A stretch of DNA of 64,000 nt from Meghimatium bilineatum. Taxonomy: Eukaryota; Mollusca; Gastropoda; Stylommatophora; Philomycidae. Shown here one piece after another: positions 20,894 to 33,149 of the stretch. The position numbers and the translations under genes are program-made. Numbering within the stretch: position 1 is the stretch's first letter; the number at the start of each line of letters is the position of its first letter. A model generated the notes under the pieces. That model was given only the letters and a program-made list of their open reading frames with translations, had not been told where the DNA came from and ran no database searches. The stretch is taken from NCBI GenBank assembly GCA_034231615.1, contig CM067318.1, forward strand, positions 32,567,723 through 32,631,722, given 5' to 3'.

Positions 20894-21202
20894 TGTATAA
20901 TTTTTATATATGGAAATAAAGTAATGGTTACTGAATGTAAAGATGTATGGTTTGTTGGTGTATGTGTGATATCTGAGATAAATTATGAACTAACATTACT
21001 GACTAGGTCTAGAATTTTGGTAAGAACTGCTGATTCAATCCTGGGTACTGCCATTTACTAAACCTAGATTAATCCGTTATTCTATAATCAAACAGTGTTG
21101 ATATAACATTCCTCTTGGAAACAAACGGACCACATCGATGAAACTAAAATTATTGGCTATGAAAGATAAAATCTGAATTTATTTTTAAAATCTCCAAAAA
21201 TG

Positions 21203-21257
21203 GTTGTAATTTACAGATATAGATAGACATGTTTCAAGTGAACGAAAGAAGAAGAAT
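21203..21257 (+). mobile_element. LINE-I 3' terminal stub
   Basis: Only the last about 55 bases of LINE-I are present: 'acagatatag', 'acatgtttcaagtgaacg' and 'aaagaagaagaa'. This is an extreme 5' truncation. The target duplication is not clear. Confidence 0.75.
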
Positions 21258-21580
21258 AACATTAATTTTGATGGATTATATCGGCAGCTGAATAGTCAAA
21301 ACTAATCTGTAACATGTTCTATTTAGTTGAACACTAGCGGAAATGGAAGCTAATTAGATCTACTTTCATTTCCTAGGCTAACTGGGTAAATAATATTTAC
21401 AATCACAATATTTTTGTTAAAAGAGATATGGAGCTACAGGCTGCTATAGTCGCGGGCAGCTACAGAAAATATATTTTATCTTTCGACTATAGTCGCGCAG
21501 TGCGTGGCTATTATTATTGATAATAAATTATCATTGACTAAGACCGACACACAACATATTTTCCTATTTATATGTTTCAG

Positions 21581-23345
21581 TCTTCTTCTCGTTCGCAGTT
21601 TGACATGTCTACACAGCAAGTCCAGTTTTCTTAATAAATGCTGCTGTATTTGAAAGCTCCTCAGTGCTAACATGCAGCATTTTGTGGATATTCATCTCTG
21701 TGGGCCAGGTTCTTCCCTTAACTGGTTTAGTGTAATGAAATCTTGCAGGATATGTTCAGCGGTCTGTGCTGCCCGCCCATTTGGGCACAGAGATGATGAG
21801 ACCAGTTAGTCTATTTAAGTGGCTATTTAATCTGTTGCGTCCTGTTCTAAGGCGCAAGATAGTAGCCTGCTCAGCTCTGTCAAAATAGTGATAGTTGTCT
21901 TTTGGGTGATCGATTTTCCTGATAGTTTTTATGATGGTCCTCTTTCCTTGGCAGGTGATTTCTTGGTATTTTTGTTCTTGTGTTGCTCCATCCTCTGCCA
22001 GCATATCTTCCTCTTCATTTCCTGGTATGCCCCAGTGGGATGGTATCCACTGTAGTAACACCCTTCTGTGGATGCTCACTTCTCATACGGTTTCCGTCAG
22101 GTCTGACTGTTTATCATTGTCAAGGGATTGTAGGACAGACATTGCATCAGTAAAAAACACCCCCGTTGATATTGACTTGTGTTTTTACTAATTTCTGCAA
22201 CAATGTTAAGAGCCTATACTTTTGCAGAGTAGCTGGAGCTGAATATTCCGGTTGGTGAACATCTGGATTCATTTTATTTCTCTGGATATTTTATGTATAC
22301 TCCAGCACCTCCATTATTCACTGCTCTGATTGCTGACCCGTCGGTATATACTTGTATCCATGCTTCTCTGGGGTACATATCTTCAATCATGTTGCATATT
22401 ACTTTTCTTTTTGGAGAGTATTTAGTTCTATCATAGTGTAGTTGTTATTTATGGTGGTTCTGATAGTAAGATTTTCACATTGCTCCCACAGAACTGGAAA
22501 ATGTACATGTGTTATCTCTCTTGATATGTCTGGTAGTTCTTCCTTATATTCTGTTTACTTTTTTTGCTTTAGTGAATAAAACGGCTCCTCTTCAGCCTTC
22601 CACTGGCTAGGTCACTGTATGTCGCCTTCATTGGATGTACTGGCAAACTCTTGTACTTTTATGCATGGACCATGGTCTTAGTGTCTCGTCTGTATGGTAA
22701 GGGGGTGATGCCTGTAATTTTCTCCATTTCATTTATGGGAGAGGTCTTCATGGCACTAGTGATACTGAAAAGTTTTTGATTTTTTTTACCTTGTCCAAGG
22801 CTTGTAGATGGGAATTGACTACTGAAGTCCATGCTGTTGATCCATATTCTAGTACTGGTTTAATTGCACCTGTATGTTCTTTGAGGTTGCCTCATTAGTT
22901 CTCCCAGTCTGTTCCTGCCAATTTCCTCAGGAAGGCAAGTTTCTTTCTTGCCTTTGCTTCTATTTTCTCAATGTCAGGCTCTTATCAAGTGTAGTGCCCA
23001 AGTACACCAGCTCATCCTCTGTTTGGGTAAGTACATTTCCATGTTTTATCTCTCCTGCTTTATCCTTATTTGAGAGTGTGAAGAGTTTTATCGAGGACTT
23101 TTCAGCTTTGATCTTTACCATCCATTTCTCTGCACATGCTGTCTGCTGTCTTTTGTATTTTTTTGTCGCTGATCTTTAGATGTTTTATACACACCACCAA
23201 GTCATCAGCATGCATTACAGATCTTACACCTTGTAGCAATTTGCAAATTAGATCATTTATGAAAACAAGAAACAGAGTTGGAGACAGTACTGAGCCATGC
23301 GGAACACTACGTTTTAGGAGAACTTTTTTTTCTCACACACCACTT
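21581..23345 (-). mobile_element. LINE-III, 5'-truncated and decayed
   Basis: A - strand relative of LINE-I. The 3' end is GACATGTCAAACTGCGAACGAGAAGAAGA. Upstream come RNase H (LLQWIPSHWGIPGNEEEDML, and an upstream IQVYTDGSAI remnant), the thumb and the end of the RT palm (SVMHADDLVV, where the YADD tyrosine has become histidine). The sequence stops near 23345, just after the GVLSPTLF-type motif. Frameshifts and stops are frequent; the longest frame is 22079-21756. Further LINE-III pieces are at 43783, 44435 and 47752. Confidence 0.82.
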
Positions 23346-23386
23346 CATTTCACATGTAATGATTTTCCTCTGCTGCGAGGCTGTTA

Positions 23387-24380
23387 AAGACCATGTTTGA
23401 TATTGGTAGCAGAGTGTTGGTATAAAAATTGTAGATCTGTTTTTTTATTTCCATCTTGATCTTTGGAAACATAGTCTGAATTTTTAAATGAATACTGTCT
23501 AGGCAAACTTATTTGCTGTAATTAGTACAATTATATTTATTTTACACTATGGATAAAGTGCCCTAAGTAAAAGCAAGTAGGCCTATGTGTTCCAGTTACA
23601 GGTTTACGAACCTAAACATAATTAGTTAGGACTTATTTTGCTTACAGTCTATCTATCTAGGACCTATAGTCTTTTCTCTGCTTTTGCTTCAAGGAGTTGC
23701 AGGATTAATGATCGGTTTTTAGGTTATGGTACATTTGATTATTGTTGATATACAATAATAATATTGTGAAATCATAGAATGTTTGTAGACTTCCAACAGT
23801 CTAGAATTTTTAATTTAAATAGGCCTTAATGAGAAATGTAAACCAGCAAACTGATGTTAATTTTCTTATCTTTAAAGGATGATTTATGATAATCAAATGT
23901 GCACTTCATTTTGTACAAGAAAACTAGTCTATTTGGTGTAATTTGCAGATCGAGGACCACCAGATTTACAATATTTTTATTTCAACAGGGTGTGTTAAAT
24001 TGCAGTAATATTATTACTAATATAATATGGATGTTTGGCGAAACTATGGTTTAAGCCTTCACTGTGACCTTTGTTTTAGTTTTGAGGTATTACCTAACCT
24101 TTGCAGTGTAATTAGAAGAAATTGTATTTAAAATTAAGGTATATTAATTGAAAAGGCATATTAATTCGGAATTAGTATTTAGATTAGGGTTAGGAATAAG
24201 GGTTAGAACCAGTTATAAATTTAAAAATATATTAGTTATAAAAGTTATAATTAAAAGTGTGGTTGATGTCGTTTGCGTCAGGAGATGTGACGTCACAGCA
24301 TCTATTAATTTCATTGGTGTTACACGGAAATCTGTGATGTCGATTAGTTAAAAATGTAAACGTTTGCTATTTATAGCACA
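23387..24380. repeat. Dispersed repeat 'CRE-rep', long copy
   Basis: Blocks at 23387 ('ttaaagaccatgtttgatattgg'-like), 24057 ('ttcactgtgacctttgtt') and 24284-24380 recur in the same order at 60290-60678. The last block contains TGACGTCA, a second TGATGTCG about 50 bases on, and a GCTATTTATAGCAC end. Segment 23690-23795 also resembles 345-460. No reading frame or terminal repeats are recognised, so the class is unknown. Part may be a non-autonomous DNA element. Confidence 0.6.
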
Positions 24381-25283
24381 AATAAGACTTGAACCGTGGT
24401 TTTATCTGATGTTTTTATAAGAATATATAATTTTTACATAGGCCTCATTAATATACTAACCAATATGCATTCCTCAACAACAACAAAATTTTGACAGGTG
24501 TGCACTGTACAAGATGGCTTAAATTTTATTGAATTTGTTGAGGTATTGTTGAATTGCAATTTTCGTGGGCTAGGTCTCTCATGGAATGTAATCTTGAGGG
24601 GAAGTGTTGGACGGCAAAAGATGGCGGTTAGGTGAGAAAGAAAAAGAAATGAAAAGGAGGGGGGGGAACTAAGCCCCACCCCCACATTACATTTAGCCAA
24701 ATAATTCATTTCTATAACAATTAGAAAAAAAAAGAAGAAAAAACTGGGGGCTTTTCTTTTCTAAATAGGGGGGGACTACATCACAAAAAAATTAATGGGG
24801 CTCCTTCCGGAAAAAAAGGGAAATGAGGGGCCATTTAAAAAATAGCCCATGCGCTCATTAGTAAAATACTGTAGTGCACATCGGACAGCGAAAATGACGA
24901 GTTACGATCTGACATATTTCATAAATTTACATAGTAGTTGAAATAAGTGCATATTTGGATTGCTGTATTCGTGAAGGTTTGATATGTAACTATTGTGTGT
25001 GCCCGTAGTGTGGCAAATACATGAAATTGATAGCAGAATTGATGGATTCAATGGTTACAATGGATTTGGCAGAAATTTTCTAGGAGTTCTTGTGTGAAAT
25101 AAAGCATGGGTTTATCCACCAAGCCAAGATGAATGAGGTACGTATTTAATCTAATTAACAATGTTTATATTTTGAGCTAGCCGACTATGGATTTCACCGC
25201 ATTCCGTGCAAACCGAATGAAATGGATAGACCTGTTATTCACAAAGCCATGTCGCACGCAAAAACTCTCCTTTTTGTTTCCAC

Positions 25284-25380
25284 TGTGTGACGTCACGGCA
25301 TCCATTAATTTCATTGGCAGTGCGTGAAAATCCATGACGTCGGGTAGTTTGAAATGTAAATATTGTGCTATTTATAGCGC
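25284..25380. repeat. CRE-rep core, second copy
   Basis: About 97 bases matching 24284-24380 and 60581-60678: TGTGACGTCACGGCATCC, ATTAATTTCATTGG, ATCCATGACGTCGG and GTGCTATTTATAGC. It sits about 150 bases downstream of a possible ATG/donor pair (25129-25138). Confidence 0.7.
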
Positions 25381-26160
25381 AACGGTTACTTGAACGAAAA
25401 ATTTACCGTATTTTAAATAAATAATTAGTACAGTTCCGAGTTCGGGGCGTACCCAGTTCTGTCCTACTAACACTACTAACAGTAATAATTAATACTGTAA
25501 CACAAAGACTAAACTATTTATTAGTATTTAGGCCTAGGTCTATTTTGAAACATTTTTGTAAATAAATTGATAGGCGCCTAATGAGTGAATATGAGATCTT
25601 GATCAAAGAAGCAAATCATTGAAATGAAAAGTTTTAAGTTTTGACTGATCTGATCATTATTTTAAAAATGAAAAAAAAATGCAACGTAACGCCAGCCACG
25701 TAATAAATGTTTCAAAAGGACTGTCCACGACATAGCTAACAACACATTGGATCCAGGACGGAAATATTATTTAATGCTTCTAAATTTTTAGTTTAGTCTA
25801 GTCGTTTTGCCTCCCTTGACAACTAGTCTAGAGGTGAGATTGAGATTTTCGTCAAACTACTGGGCAATAAAGTTCGTTGAAATTAACTCAGTTCAATAAA
25901 GCACTAAACATAATTCGTACAACAAAGAGAGGGTCACTTCTGTGACATACTCTAATTTGAATTACTCCAAATTCACCTTCAACAGTAGAGAAAGTAAACC
26001 ATAATCTCAACATGCTTAGTTCGTCTTTACTTATTCAGCCATGTTTTATTAACAACCCGGATGATCCCTTTTTCTACCACAACGAGACAAGGGAAGCCAC
26101 GATACGAATGTTGATGACGTCATATTAGTATTTACTATTTATCAACAACAATCAAAATAT
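25381..26160. other. Gene-free stretch
   Basis: AT-rich sequence; I see no gene or known repeat here. Confidence 0.4.
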
Positions 26161-26164
26161 ACTT

Positions 26165-27812
26165 CTTCTGCGATCAGTTTCCTATGCTCATTATTCTATA
26201 CAGAAAGGTGGGCCGCCTCCACAAATTCAGTCGTCAACAGGAGGTCCTCACGGTTGCTCCACAGCTTTACCTTCAGATATGTCTCTTGGGGCCATATTTT
26301 AGTTCTCACGGCATCAAAGAGTGGGCAAGTCTGCAGAATATGTTCTGAAGTCTGGGGACCCTATTGGCATTGATCAGTTTGGACAGCCTTAATTTTGTTG
26401 AGAAGTGCTTGTAGTCTGCAGTGTCCTGTGCGAAGTCTAAAAATTGTGGTTTGTTGTGACCTGCTTAGCTTTAGACTAGGGTCCTGTGGAAAGTTACTAC
26501 CTGTTCTCTGACTCCATGTATGTTTGTATTTTCTTTTGATTGGGGTTTTTGCTTCAGTGAGTGATATTCTGTGTTGGAATCGTTCCTTTTTTGCACCTGC
26601 TTTTGTCAGTCTGTCAGCGCCTTCATTTCCTGCTATTCCACAGTGTTCAGAGATCCACTGCATCACAACTTTATTGTTGGCAGACAGTTGATTTAGAGGG
26701 TCTACAGTTGTTTTTGTTAGGAGATATTTAGGTTCATTTTGGATGGTTTGGAGTATTGACATGCAGTCACACAAGAAGACTATGTTAGCTCCTTTGAGCC
26801 TCCGTTCCTCTAGAGCCTTTGATGCTTCTAAGATTGCTTGTAGCTCTGCCCTGTAATTTGTTGATAATTTGCCAGTAGCAATTGAGAGTTCTAGTTTTGG
26901 GGTGTTTGATATTAGTATCCTTCTTTCTTTACTTCACCCTCTGATGATCCATCTGTGAAGACATGAATCCACTGTGAGGTAGGGTATTGGGTGTCTAGGT
27001 GATCAAGTGTTTTTGCCTTAAGGGCAGTAGGAGTTTCCATAGTTTTGCTCTCAATGCCTGGTATTGTAAGTATTGCAGTATATATGGGTGAAGTGTTTGC
27101 GATTTTGCAATATGCTTCTAGCTGTTCCCATTCATCCGGATTGCTGCTGGTTACTTCTTCATTGGCTTTCATAAGTTTTTTGGATAGGTGATTGAAGCTT
27201 GGTTTGGTTTTTTTATTAGTTCATTTATTTTCTCATGCATAGGTTGATGTTTCAGACGTCTAAATTTTTCTCTCATTATTGTGATTTTCTCATCCCTGTG
27301 GTCTGTTAGGTTTTGTAATCCTGTTGTTGCTTCCATTGACGTTATAGGTGTGCTCCTTAGTCCTCCTGTTATAATTCAGAGACCTGCATTTTGAATTTTG
27401 TCCAGCTTCTGACGATTGTTATTTGCTGCTGTTGCATATGTGGTCAAACCATATTCTAGAGTTGGGCGAATATTCTTCTTCTTCTGCGTTCGTTCTCAAA
27501 CTCCTGCAGATTAGCAGGATGTAGTCCGGAGAACGGAATGCGTTGTGTCATGGTTTACAGCATTGCTGCGATATCTGCGCCTTTCGACCTGACACATCCA
27601 ACTTCAGCATTGCTTTGTGTCGCTGACCCTATATGGGATGAAACAGCCAACTACAGCCCATAACCTCCTTAGTCGCCTTCTACGACATGCGTGGAAGGTA
27701 AACAGTGTTGCTATTATTTGCTCCCCCTTTCGGGGCCCGGCAACACACGGGCGGAGTTGGGCGAATACGACCTACATAGCCCTGTATTATAGTTTTTATG
27801 TCAGCAATGCAT
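26165..27812 (-). mobile_element. LINE-VI (Jockey-like), 5'-truncated, split by SINE-A
   Basis: On the - strand this reads RT thumb (IQGYVGRIRPTLEYGLTTYA at the right end), then WIHVFTDGSSEGEVKKEG (RNase H, first D), then VVMQWISEHCGIAGNEGADR, then TTIFRLRTGHCRLQALLNKI and a C-terminal block, ending at a GATCGCAGAAGAAG tail. It is related to LINE-I and LINE-II but distinct. Frames 27172-26912 and 26774-26361 are open, separated by stops. SINE-A lies inside at 27473-27753. Confidence 0.8.
27473..27753 (-). mobile_element. SINE-A copy 3 nested in LINE-VI
   Basis: Full-length SINE-A on the - strand, 281 bp, with the 14-bp duplication GAGTTGGGCGAATA at 27459-27472 and 27754-27767. Joining the flanks restores the LINE-VI frame (GRIRPTLEYG), so the insertion is younger. 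It is close in sequence to copies 2 and 4, which suggests recent activity. Confidence 0.94.
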
Positions 27813-27979
27813 TGCTATTAATATGTATGAAGTACAGAATGTAAAAAAAAAACACCAAGAAATTATGAAAATTAGCAAATCTGCAACACCAATGTATAGG
27901 CCAAATATAACAATAGATAGCACTAAGTGAAACAAGCCAAAGAATAAAGGAATATATATATATATAGGCAGCATTTTTT

Positions 27980-28900
27980 TCCGAAAAAGGAAGACTAGTC
28001 AGAATTAGAAACAAGGTGACAGAAAGTAAACACCGTGATCTACCAACTTTTACCGTTAGTTCCTCAAGCAAAGATCAAGATGGAAATAAAAAGACAGATA
28101 ATATCTACAATTTGTATAAAAACACTCTGCTGCCAATGCCATATCTACAATTTGTATACAATTACTCTGCTGCCACTGTCAAACGTGATTTGGTCTTTAG
28201 CAGCCGCGCAGCAGAGGAAAATCGTTACATGTGAAATGGAGTGTCTAAGAAAAGCTGCAATGGTTACTAAACTTGATAAAATAATAAATAGAGAAATTAG
28301 GAAAAGAGTTGGTATAATATCATGTATTGAATATATTGAAAGACAGCAAGTAAATGATTCGGTCACCTTATGAGAAAGAACCCAAACCAAATACCAATAA
28401 GATCATATAATAAAAGAATATCCGGGAATAAGGCCAAAGGCAGACCAAGAAAACGGTGGATAAAAAACATCAAAATTGCGTTGAACTAACATGGACTAAA
28501 GGCAATCAATGCGACACATCTAGACGTGGTACGACAACTTAAGCTCATATCACTACGCTTATCCGTGTGTACACGGTCAACCATTATTCACCTGGAGATC
28601 GCCCGTGTGTTGCCAGGGCCTGAAAGGGGAGCAAAGAATAGCAACACTGTTTACCTTCCACACATGTCGTAAAAGGCGACTAAGGAGGTTATGGGATGGA
28701 GTTGGCTATCCCATCCCATATAGGGTCAGTGACCCAAAGCCATGTTGGAGTTGGATGTGTCAGGCCGAAAGGCGCAGATATCGCAGCAATGCTGTAAACC
28801 ATGACAAAACGCATTCCTTTCTCCGGACTACACCCTGCTAATCTGCAGGAGTTTGAGAACGAATGCAGAAGAAGAAGAAGAATTCACCTGGAGATAGACA
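27980..28900 (+). mobile_element. RTE-C copy, split by SINE-A
   Basis: Decayed RT C-terminal region: VTCEMECLRKAAMVTKLDKI, NREIRKRVGIISCIEYIERQ, later AKGRPRKRWIKNIKIALN. It is of the same family as 5469-6185 and 59935-60285. Frames 28035-28373 and others are only partly open. SINE-A copy 4 interrupts its 3' part. Confidence 0.72.
28600..28881 (+). mobile_element. SINE-A copy 4
   Basis: Full-length SINE-A, 282 bp, ending in (GAA)n. The duplication ATTCACCTGGAGAT (14 bp) is at 28586-28599 and 28882-28895. Confidence 0.94.
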
Positions 28901-29830
28901 ATATACTATTTATCAACAATTTCATACAATAAAATACCATACACAATAAATCATAAAGAACTAGAAAAAGAATAAATACTACAGAAAACTAGAGATGACC
29001 CATAAATAAGTTATAATCATTACCTGAAACCACATAGAACAGGAATGGGGGGCAAAGGCCTCACATTGCTCTCGTGCGAACCCAGGGTTAGCAGAAAACC
29101 AAGATCCTAAGAGTACCTCCTCGTGGTGCACTCTGGAAACAGAAATACAGCGGCTCTTGCTGTATTCCTGGCTAACACTCCTAGGCTCGTTGATATGGAT
29201 GCTGTAGATGGAAAGAGACATGACTGCTAATAGGCAATATCTCCGATACCCCTGCGCCAACACATGCAGAAGGAATGTCGACACACAGTGAAGATATACA
29301 GTTCGGCAGAAGCATTGGAGATGCGGTCAATGCAGTGTGTGCGAAGTGGGCAGATGATATTAGAAATAAAAATAATTGGTACGTTAATCAATATAAGAAT
29401 AATAGCACAATGAGTACACTGAAAAGGAAGCACAGCACTAGAGGGCATCGGCATGTGCAAAGAGAACGGAAAACGTTTCAAGGAAATCGGAACTAAAGCG
29501 TTGTTTGCTCGAGAAAAGCTTCTAGTTACCGATGATCCCATCCCGAGCCCAACTATACTGTCGAGTTTTTCCTATACCAGAATCATGCAGGCGTAGAGAA
29601 AAGATTCAGTACCCGATGGACACAGGCATAGAAGTCTAAGGTGACATGCACTGTTCAACTCTAGAACACAATGCTAGTCGTCCCTGACGCTCCTAAATAT
29701 GTGTAAAGACTCGGACTTATGCGAATGGTTCACGACGTTGGTGAACAACACTTCAGCTAAAAGGGCGAAGGAGTCCGAGTCAAACTCTTCCGTTGAGTTC
29801 TACCAGAACCAAGAGAGACTTTCTATGGGC
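28900..29830. other. Unexplained stretch
   Basis: No gene or known repeat recognised. Frames of 73-104 codons on both strands overlap each other and carry no motif. Confidence 0.35.
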
Positions 29831-29923
29831 TGTGGAAATAAAGGGTGATTTGCCATAGCAGACGCCTCAACATATATAAGAAGGATTTTAATTGTACCTC
29901 CAAAAGATAAAATCCTGTCACAA

Positions 29924-30001
29924 CCATGGATTGAACCCAGGACATCAAGGGTCTGAGAACGGAGTTCTAACAACATGGTCATGCTCTCCACTAGCTCCAC
30001 A
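29924..30001 (-). other. tRNA-like SINE head or tRNA relic
   Basis: On the - strand GAGCTAGTGGAGAGCATG resembles an A box and GGGTTCAATCC is a good B box about 50 bases on. The sequence after it (29830-29920) could be a SINE body, with 'tgatttgccatagcagacg'. No GAA tail and no clear target duplication are seen. A functional tRNA is unlikely because the stems are poor. Confidence 0.4.
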
Positions 30002-30584
30002 CATAAACAAGAGACACAACATTATCAAAATATACATGTGATTATTTGGAGATGTCTTTCTTACTCACAATATTAAAAAGTTGGACTATGGTCACGTGAT
30101 GTGGCCACATCTCCCAATAAATAACCATAATTTTATTTCATACACAGTGTTGTCAGACATTTTTTTACATTGTGCTAGCCAGGAGACCAAAATCAACGCT
30201 GAATGAAATATGTTCTTGGTTAACAACAAAGGTACAGAAGCACAAACCAACAACATGATAAATTGGTATAAATTTGAGGACTTGAATATTTTCGAATACA
30301 TCGGATCCTGCATAGGCATATGCAGCGATGGAAAACGCAAAACAGACTTAGAGATAGGTCCATAAGTCTGAAGATAAATGTAGCGGATATGTCAAGGTTA
30401 ACTTTAATGTGGAAAAGCAAAATCAGTGTTAGTGTGAAAAACTAACTTTGAAACTCACTTATGTTGTCTATTGTGTTGTGTTGGTGTGAAAGCTGAACAA
30501 TCACTGCAGTCACGGAGAGAGGTTACAAACCTTCGAATACAAATGTTACAGACGAATTCTGCGCATCTCCTATAGAGAGCATGA
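30002..30584. other. Gene-free stretch
   Basis: I recognise no gene or repeat here. Confidence 0.35.
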
Positions 30585-30595
30585 GACAAATGTGT

Positions 30596-30716
30596 CAATC
30601 AAGTGCCATGCCAAATGGCATAGGTGATCATGTTTCTCCACGACTCTCTGCCTCTCATGTTGTCAATAAGCTTGGTTGGTGAGCTTTTACCAAGCCACAA
30701 TACTAGTCCATCTAGC
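30596..30716 (-). mobile_element. RTE-B, extreme 5' truncation
   Basis: 121 bases of the RTE-B 3' end on the - strand (tail ATTGAC at left, coding GLVLWLGKSSPTKLI, then ERQRVVEKHDHLCHLAWH in shifted frame). The 11-bp duplication GACAAATGTGT is at 30585-30595 and 30717-30727. Confidence 0.9.
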
Positions 30717-30944
30717 GACAAATGTGTACGTTAGAAATAAAATAGATTCATACAGGTCTATAAGAATCATTACTGCCAATAATAAAGCGACAAATATACT
30801 TACTTGCATGGTTTATAGGTAGGTTGTTAAGGGATGTGGGTGTTCAACTCCCCCCTCCAACCCTTAGGAAATCATAACATGTTTTTTATTGCTAGGAATT
30901 TAGTCAAAAGGTGGATGAAATACCTACATTAACGATTTTTCACA

Positions 30945-31085
30945 AAAAGGTCATCTTTCTCATTAAAAAAGTCACCTTTCTCATCAAAAAGTCATCACCT
31001 TTCTCATCAAAACAGTCATCAGCTTTCTCATCAAAAAAGTTATCGGCCTTCGCATCACAAAAGTCATCTGCTTTCGCATCAAAAA
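30945..31085. repeat. Tandem repeat, unit about 24 bp
   Basis: Six or so imperfect units of the type TTTCTCATCAAAAAAGTCATC. On the + strand the 61-codon frame 30911-31096 reads repeated SSKKSSAF-type units. The array drifts from 'tctcatt' at the left to 'ttcgcatc' at the right. Coding use is doubtful because nothing around it looks like a gene. Confidence 0.85.
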
Positions 31086-31099
31086 GAGGGAATTAAATA

Positions 31100-31857
31100 C
31101 AAAAATGGACGAATGCCTTTCTTCACATTATTTTATAGGTAAACCTCCTTCCTCAATGAAAACTTGTCTACGGCCCTGGTGGTTTTTTTTGGACGTGGGA
31201 TGATATGATTATTCGTCATAAACTATACTACAGGGAACAGTCGAGGTTGGAAGAAGCAAAAAAAACCAGTCAAGCAGGCTAAATTTTCAAAACATATAAT
31301 AGACAACTAAATCTCAAGTACAAATTTTTTTTCCCAAAGTGTCCCCCTAAACAATCAAATTCCCCCCCCCCTTTCCACCTGTGGAGTGTGTGCCACAACG
31401 TCGGGTTATAAGGCTTATAGTATGGTGTGATAGCAGGGAAAGGGACATGAGGTAAATGGGGACTGTTGCTGACCTTTCGTGCGAAGACGGTACCCCATAT
31501 TAAATGAATAGCCTATTGTAATGTTAAACTTCTGTCATGTTTACGGAGAAATGTCACTTTATTTTTTTTTAAAGTACGTGCCAGCCCTGATTAAGAATCT
31601 CGAATAAACAGGTCAGAATTAGGCCTGTTCGATCGTCTCATTTTATCCTCACGGTAAACCCCCACCCCCTCCCAACACAACACACAACACCAAAAAAAAA
31701 CAACAACAAAAAAAACAACGAGAAATACAGGAATAGATAAAAACATGTAATAACGATGTACACAGGAGACACATTCACGTGACATTTACAGTGCATGAAT
31801 AAATGTCTCCTTAGTTAATGATTGGTCGATAAGGAATTAAAACCTTTTCGTTAAGGT
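31100..31857. other. Gene-free stretch
   Basis: Contains short A- and C-rich runs (about 31365-31373 and 31690-31720) and nothing else recognised. Confidence 0.35.
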
Positions 31858-31868
31858 ATGTTGATATC

Positions 31869-32181
31869 ATGGACTGCCAGAAAAACTAATGTGGAAGTGT
31901 TGAAAGAGTCAAATGCGAAACGGACTTTAATCAATAATATAAGTAAAAGACAATCTTCATATTTTTGGCCACTTCACGAGACAAGGAGGTTTGGAGAACA
32001 TAGTCATAACATGTAAGATTGAAGACAACAGACACAGAGGGCGACAATGTGAGAAATCATTAGGCAGTTTGACAACCTGGAACGGCAGGGAAACAACAGC
32101 GAGATTGATACATAATACTGGAGACAGAGAGCTGTGGAGAGCCATGATCGCCTACGCCAGCCGGCATAGCACCTGATGATG
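31869..32181 (+). mobile_element. RTE-B, 5'-truncated
   Basis: 313 bases with the duplication ATGTTGATATC (11 bp) at 31858-31868 and 32182-32192. It reads WTARKTNVEVLKESNAKRTL, then FGHFTRQGGLENIV (one shift), RHRGRQCEKSLGSL and DRELWRAMIAYASRHST stop, with a GATGAT tail. Confidence 0.9.
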
Positions 32182-32508
32182 ATGTTGATATCGTCTTAGC
32201 GTAAATAGGCTTCAATTTCTCGCTAGTACTTGCGTTACAGCAAACACACACATCGTTAGGCTGCTTGTTGTTTGGTGAAGGCTCCACTGGCTTCGTGAAC
32301 TGTTCATCCACGTGATCTGGTTGTAAAAGTCCATTCGAACCACTGATTGTTGATTATTTTGATCGTCTGTGTCTCACAACATCCATGATAAAAAAAAATT
32401 GTGAGATGAACTCCGTGAACACAGCATTCATTCACATTCATATGTTTATCAATGAACTCTCTAGTGATTGCAAAGATAGTCTTGAAAAGATAATCAATTC
32501 TTCACCAA

Positions 32509-32634
32509 GATCGAGGCCTTCTAGTGCACACATCTGTTCAAGAGCAATGCCTTCTGGTGCCCACATCTGTTAAAGATCAATGCCTTCTGGTGCACACATC
32601 TGTTCAAGATCGATGTCTTCTGGTGTAAACATCT
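32509..32634. repeat. Tandem repeat, unit about 36 bp, four units
   Basis: Units of the type AAGATCGATGCCTTCTGGTG plus CACACATCTGTTC, repeated four times with few differences. The + strand frame 32385-32573 runs through two units as a CSRAMPSGAHIC-like motif before a stop. It is a minisatellite rather than a gene. Confidence 0.88.
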
Positions 32635-32644
32635 TTTTAACTTC

Positions 32645-33140
32645 TTGTTTCATCTTCTGTATCCATTCTCAAGCTCCTGCAGATCAGCAGGATATAAACC
32701 AGATAAAAGTTGTACCATAATTGACAGCTTAACTGACAATCGAACTTCATAATAGCCTCTAGGTCAATTTGACACTATGGGGTGAGACCAGTGTTATAAA
32801 TATGTTTTAAACTAGGGGGAGGAATAATTCCCTTTAAAAAAGTCATTCGTGTGTTTTCGTGTATCCGATCTTCTTCATGTGAATTGTGATGTTCCTTTTG
32901 TGAAAATCTCTACGGAGGGGGGGGGGGTGGACTTTTTACCCGCATTTTGGCCAAGGCATAGACCTATTCTGATTTGCTAAAGGACGGGAAGTTGAATATC
33001 TCAACCCTACAACCTCCTTATCTACGGGCCTTTATTGGACAACAAACTCCACCTTAAATTCCTCTTAGTTGCTGCTTAAGATATGCTTGACAGGTAACAA
33101 TTTAGCTCCCCAGGCTCCCCTTTCAGACTCGCCAACCAAG
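32645..33140 (-). mobile_element. SINE-A relic, broken
   Basis: The left piece ('cattctcaagctcctgcaga', 'tcagcaggatataaacc', 32665-32705) matches the SINE-A 3' end. The right piece (33040-33135, 'cttagttgctgcttaagata', 'gctccc.tttcag.ctcgcc') matches its 5' half. About 330 bases of other sequence lie between them. This is an old, interrupted copy. Confidence 0.55.
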
Positions 33141-33149
33141 GACGATTTC

